Positions 60,998-64,000 of a DNA stretch of 64,000 bases are shown here, in pieces. The DNA is from Pedobacter nanyangensis (lineage in GTDB: Bacteria; Bacteroidota; Bacteroidia; Sphingobacteriales; Sphingobacteriaceae). The translations under genes and the position numbers were made by a program. The notes beneath the pieces were generated by a model. That model was not told the origin of the DNA. It saw nothing but the letters and a program-made list of their open reading frames with translations, and did no database searches. Every line of letters begins with the position of its first letter. The first letter of the stretch is position 1. Location: the NCBI RefSeq assembly GCF_003313505.1, contig NZ_QMHO01000002.1, positions 315,976 to 379,975 on the forward strand. Reading direction: 5' to 3'.

Positions 60998-61023
60998 AAG
61001 ACCTTGCTTTTAAACAAGGTCTT
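60998..61023 (-). terminator. Terminator of the histone H1-like gene
   Basis: AAGACCTTG (60998-61006) and CAAGGTCTT (61015-61023) form a perfect nine-pair stem. On the minus strand seven T follow. It lies 24 bases after the stop codon of the gene upstream on that strand. Confidence 0.85.
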
Positions 61024-61046
61024 CCATTAATTACTTTGAGCGATGA

Positions 61047-61226
61047 TTATTTTGCGCTATTTTTTTTCTCTGTAACTTCAGTACGGATTTCTTGAGCTAA
61101 ACCTTTAAGATCTTGCATAGCTTTACGTACTCTAGTTCCTGCAGCTGAATTACCTGCGTTGTAAAATTTCTCTACGTCTGCCTCGATAGCAGCAACTACT
61201 TCTTTAACTTTTGCAAATTTTTCCAT
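61047..61226 (-). CDS. Histone H1-like DNA-binding protein
   Basis: This 59-residue basic protein resembles the bacterial histone H1-like (Hc1-type) family seen in Bacteroidota. I translated it by hand: it begins MEKFAKVKEVVAAIEADVEK, has a central FYNAGNSAAGTRVRKAMQDL and ends in KKNSAK. It is helical, rich in Lys, Glu and Ala, and without cysteine. The family is believed to bind DNA in the nucleoid, though its function here is unproven. It has its own terminator, so it is expressed as a single gene. It is easy to miss because it is short. Confidence 0.88.
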   Translation of the reverse strand: MEKFAKVKEVVAAIEADVEKFYNAGNSAAGTRVRKAMQDLKGLAQEIRTEVTEKKNSAK

Positions 61227-61350
61227 TGTTATAATTTTAATTTATTGGTCAAATATATCATTTAAACGGAATAAACAAGCAATTCTTTATTTTTTTGCTG
61301 CGCTTTTTTTAACTAAGTTTTTAACAATTCACATTTGCCGTGGTATATCG

Positions 61351-61746
61351 TTACTTAACTACGGTAAGTAGGCATATACATTCTGTATGGGCTATGGCCT
61401 GGAACGGGTAATTATAATGATAGTTAAGTAGCTGTCCATCTGATAGATAATGCTCCTCTCCTTTTACTGCAAAGCTTAAACTTCCTTCAATGAGGTATAA
61501 ATTCATCAGCAAATGGCTTTCTTCGGTGCCCGATTGTATTTTTTCACCTTTTTTTAAGACCACTAGGGTTAATGTACTATGTTCTGACTTAAAAACAGTG
61601 ATGGCGTTCTTGCCGTTTTCATGATATGCGGCTTCATTTTTGATTTCCCTAATGAATCTGGGTAGGTCAACAGGCACCATTTGTCCGTCCAAGGTACGCC
61701 CCCCAGTAGGACGTTGCGGCGTGGCATTGTTAAATTTTTCTTCCAT
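61351..61746 (-). CDS. Cupin-like protein of unknown function
   Basis: This small beta-barrel protein (131 residues from MEEKFNNATPQRP; a longer frame reaches 61776) has the cupin look. The central stretch SHLLMNLYLIEGSLSFAVKGEEHYLSDGQLL (residues about 75-105) suggests two cupin motifs, but the metal-binding histidines of motif 1 are mostly missing. It is probably a cytoplasmic single-domain cupin that need not bind metal. It has no close neighbours on its strand. I cannot name a substrate. Confidence 0.7.
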   Translation of the reverse strand: MEEKFNNATPQRPTGGRTLDGQMVPVDLPRFIREIKNEAAYHENGKNAITVFKSEHSTLTLVVLKKGEKIQSGTEESHLLMNLYLIEGSLSFAVKGEEHYLSDGQLLNYHYNYPFQAIAHTECICLLTVVK

Positions 61747-61963
61747 GGCTTTTTTGATAATAACAGTGATATACAAGGCTATGTTTGTGCAATTTAACTA
61801 TTTATTGGTGTTTCCCTTGTTTAATGCTCCCCCAGGGCCCGGCAGCATGTATAAATTATTTTAAAACATAAATAGCTGCTGTTTAAATACTTACTTTGAT
61901 TGTTGATAATATAGCACGCGTATTATCATACAAAACATGATAAAATAGCGACCTTTGCTTTCC

Positions 61964-62761
61964 ATGTCTTTATACATTAGCTCACTAAATACCGGCAGCA
62001 ACGGCAATTGTTTCTATATCGGCAATGAGGATGATGCCGTTTTGATAGATGCTGGACTAAGCTGTAAGGAAACGGAAACCAGACTTGCACGTTTAGGCTT
62101 AAGCATGCAAAAAGTAAGGGCTATTTTTATCAGTCATGAACACAGTGACCACATTAAGGGCTTGCCCGTATTGGCTAAAAAGTACCAATTGCCTATTTAT
62201 ATTACCGCAAAAACCCACTTGGGAGGCCGACAAATACTGCCCCAGCATTTGGTTAACTCATTTTCGAGTGCAGTGCCTGTTGTAATTGGTGATTTGGAAA
62301 TTGTAGCTTTCCCGAAATTGCACGATGCAGCTGAACCGCACAGCTTTACAATTGCTTATAATCATACCAAAATTGGGGTTTTTACGGATATAGGTGATCA
62401 TTGCGAAAACCTCATCTATCATTTTAAACAATGTCATGCCGCTTTTTTGGAAGCCAATTATGACGATGAAATGTTGGATAAAGGCAATTATCCATATTTC
62501 CTAAAACGCAGGATAAGTGGTGGAAATGGGCACTTGTCCAACCAAAAAGCGCTTGATTTATTTGTGAACCATCGGCCTGAGTTTATGAGCCATCTTTTCC
62601 TATCGCATTTAAGCAGAGAGAACAATTGCCCTAATTTAGTGCATCAACTATTTAGTAAAGTTGCCAACGGTACCGAAATTATTGTGGCTTCCAGATTAGC
62701 AGAAACCCCTGTATATCAAATTGGCGTTAAGCAGGTTACGGCAACTCTGTCAGCGTTGTAG
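61964..62761 (+). CDS. MBL fold metallo-hydrolase (YycJ/WalJ-like)
   Basis: This is a metallo-beta-lactamase-fold hydrolase of about 265 residues, related to YycJ/WalJ. The N-terminal landmark SSLNTGSNGNCFYIG and the metal motif HEHSDHIKGL (HxHxDH) are intact. Further ligands are a later LHDAAEPHSF and SHLSRENN. I chose the ATG at 61964; the frame opens 9 bases earlier with TTG. YycJ-type proteins are implicated in DNA or cell-wall-linked processes in Firmicutes; function here is unknown. Its end overlaps the convergent LD-carboxypeptidase gene by 26 bases. Confidence 0.9.
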   Translation: MSLYISSLNTGSNGNCFYIGNEDDAVLIDAGLSCKETETRLARLGLSMQKVRAIFISHEHSDHIKGLPVLAKKYQLPIYITAKTHLGGRQILPQHLVNSFSSAVPVVIGDLEIVAFPKLHDAAEPHSFTIAYNHTKIGVFTDIGDHCENLIYHFKQCHAAFLEANYDDEMLDKGNYPYFLKRRISGGNGHLSNQKALDLFVNHRPEFMSHLFLSHLSRENNCPNLVHQLFSKVANGTEIIVASRLAETPVYQIGVKQVTATLSAL

Positions 62762-63770
62762 CCTGTTCGGTTACGCTTAGGCGATGTTTTACGCCACATT
62801 TTAAAGCATAGTTAGCCTTTTGATGACCTACGGGAAAATCAAAACATACAGGATAGTTAAATTCTTTTACCTTTTCCAACACAATTTGCTCCAATGTTTT
62901 GCCAAAGCTTTCACCCTCATCGTCTTTTTTAACCCTAAAGCCGCCCACAATTAGCCCTTTTAGTTTATGGAGCTTGCCACTGCGTTTCAAATTAAAAAAC
63001 ATCCTATCAACACTATAGAGATATTCGCCAACATCTTCCACAAATAAAATTTTGTGATCTGTCTTAATTTCTGAAACGCTGCCCGCCAAATTCTCTATAC
63101 AGCGCAAATTTCCGCCGATAAGCTCACCCTCTGCTGTTCCTAGCCTGTTATTTACCTGGTAATTAGCTTCGTAACTCATCAACTCCTCGCCTTTCAGCGC
63201 TTTTTCTATAGATTTTATGGTGTCAATCTGTATTGGTTCGGCCTTTGCCCAATCCGCAGGAAAACTGTTGCACATTTTTGAATGGATACTTGCAAAGCGA
63301 TAATTGCTATTCAAATGGCAATGTAAAATGGTAATGTCACTAAAGCCAATAAGCCATTTGGGCGAAATCTTGAATATGCTGAAATCCAGTTGATCAATAA
63401 TCCTTACTGCGCCGTAGCCGCCCCTGGCGCACATCACGGCCTTAATACTGGTATCGTCCAGCATCCGCTGTAAATCTGCAAGGCGCTCGTCATCGGTGCC
63501 ACCAAAGGTAAAATCGCGGGCGCCAACCGTTTTCCCGGTCACTACTTTAAAGCCCCAGCTTTCCATTTGCTGTATGGCCGGCGCAATTTCGTCATCAGTA
63601 ATAAAACCAGCTGGGCAGGTAATGCCAATCAAATCGCCCTGCTTTAAATAAGGAGGTTTTTGGTGCTTAACGGTTTCGTTACCCCGTTGGGGGCTGGCCG
63701 CTTTGCCTTTAAAAGCATATAACATTGCCGACGCTGGCAATAACGACGAAAGAAATAGTTTACGGTTCAT
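62736..63770 (-). CDS. S66 family LD-carboxypeptidase (LdcA-like)
   Basis: This enzyme is expected to release the terminal D-alanine from murein tetrapeptides during peptidoglycan recycling. The catalytic serine is in IGFSDIT, the glutamate in EDVGEYLYS and the histidine in FPVGHQKANYAL, so the triad is complete. From the chosen ATG at 63770 (the frame opens at 63788) a signal-like N-terminus MNRKLFLSSLLPASAMLYAF precedes the domain, which suggests export. Most LdcA enzymes are cytoplasmic, so this is worth noting. About 344 residues, close to family length. Confidence 0.92.
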   Translation of the reverse strand: MNRKLFLSSLLPASAMLYAFKGKAASPQRGNETVKHQKPPYLKQGDLIGITCPAGFITDDEIAPAIQQMESWGFKVVTGKTVGARDFTFGGTDDERLADLQRMLDDTSIKAVMCARGGYGAVRIIDQLDFSIFKISPKWLIGFSDITILHCHLNSNYRFASIHSKMCNSFPADWAKAEPIQIDTIKSIEKALKGEELMSYEANYQVNNRLGTAEGELIGGNLRCIENLAGSVSEIKTDHKILFVEDVGEYLYSVDRMFFNLKRSGKLHKLKGLIVGGFRVKKDDEGESFGKTLEQIVLEKVKEFNYPVCFDFPVGHQKANYALKCGVKHRLSVTEQATTLTELP

Positions 63771-63850
63771 GAGCAGGCAATTTAACAATTAGCCCACAAT
63801 ACGCCAAAGTCTTTTAAAAAGAAGAGCGAAGACATTACGCCTTCGCTCAC

Positions 63851-63917
63851 TACAGTCCTGCCATTCGCCTTTAGTCCCGCGTTACACTTTGGGAGCTATC
63901 GGCTGCTGTCAGGTCTA
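63851..63917 (-). repeat. Family A interspersed repeat, copy 3
   Basis: AGTCCTGCCATTCGCCTTTA and GGCTGCTGTCAGGTCTA match the ends of copy 2 (37284-37363), with a different centre. It lies between the LD-carboxypeptidase start and the gene fragment at the window end. Confidence 0.58.
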
Positions 63918-63942
63918 TTGTACAACGTTAATTAGTACGTCG

Positions 63943-64000
63943 TCAAATTTCTAATTTCCCTTCCACCGAGTCATCCATGGTTTTGCCGGTAATGATAGAG
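63943..64000 (-). CDS. C-terminal end of an unidentified gene (truncated by window end)
   Basis: An open frame enters from the right edge and ends with TGA at 63943-63945. The last 18 residues read SIITGKTMDDSVEGKLEI. That is too short to name a family. The gene's start and body lie beyond the window. Confidence 0.35.
   Translation of the reverse strand, partial: SIITGKTMDDSVEGKLEI

Noticed and set aside
1..64000. CRISPR arrays, tRNA or rRNA genes, prophage
   Set aside because: I saw no regularly spaced repeats, no tRNA cloverleaf signatures and no phage or rRNA sequence when reading both strands by eye; a tRNA scan would be needed to be certain.

Overview
The window looks like a chromosomal segment from a Bacteroidota bacterium of the Sphingobacteriaceae, most like Pedobacter. 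The signs are SusC/SusD outer-membrane pairs, Bacteroidota-type promoters (TAnnTTTG-like -7 elements), lineage families such as DUF4296, PG_1098-type methyltransferase and a 59-residue histone H1-like protein, plus low GC and many lipoproteins. This assignment is inference from gene content. I saw no tRNA, rRNA, CRISPR array, phage or complete insertion sequence.

Layout. 1-6.9 kb: the 3' part of yidC, an S9 peptidase, an M14 carboxypeptidase and a nucleoside-recognition (Gate) membrane protein. 6.9-11.7 kb: a SusC/SusD pair without carbohydrate enzymes. 11.7-15.9 kb: thioesterase, OsmC protein, DMT exporter and FUSC-type membrane protein. 16.0-31.3 kb: a polysaccharide utilization locus, all on the minus strand. 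It is made of a membrane regulator, then susC-susD-GH2(malectin), then GH2-polysaccharide lyase-GH88. 31.4-45.7 kb: housekeeping and metabolic genes, including MazG-like, MaoC, an orphan TPR histidine kinase, a ClC channel, a pseudouridine synthase, a CoA-transferase pair, a sugar dehydrogenase, a Crp-type regulator and mutS2. 45.7-57.7 kb: YggS, aspartate kinase, gatC, an ABC ATPase, trpS, a deoxynucleoside kinase, kdsB and others. 57.9-59.9 kb: small Cys-rich protein, YHS, SCO and cytochrome c genes. 60.2-60.6 kb: RNase P RNA. The rest holds the histone H1-like gene, a cupin, an MBL hydrolase and an S66 LD-carboxypeptidase.

The most interesting system is the polysaccharide locus and its regulator (29400-31325). 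That protein joins a periplasmic 7TMR-DISM sensor, seven membrane helices and a coiled coil to a zinc ribbon plus helix-turn-helix that resembles the DNA-recognition end of IS1595/ISXO2 transposases, without the transposase nuclease core. I propose a one-component transmembrane carbohydrate sensor that uses a domesticated transposase domain to bind DNA. Two identical 16-base PurR/LacI-like operators (21245-21260 and 29362-29377) lie upstream of the locus's two operons. The two operons are therefore probably co-regulated, and a LacI-family repressor encoded elsewhere is a competing or additional regulator.

Many intergenic gaps hold short interspersed repeats or hairpins of several families rather than genes. 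They are listed separately.
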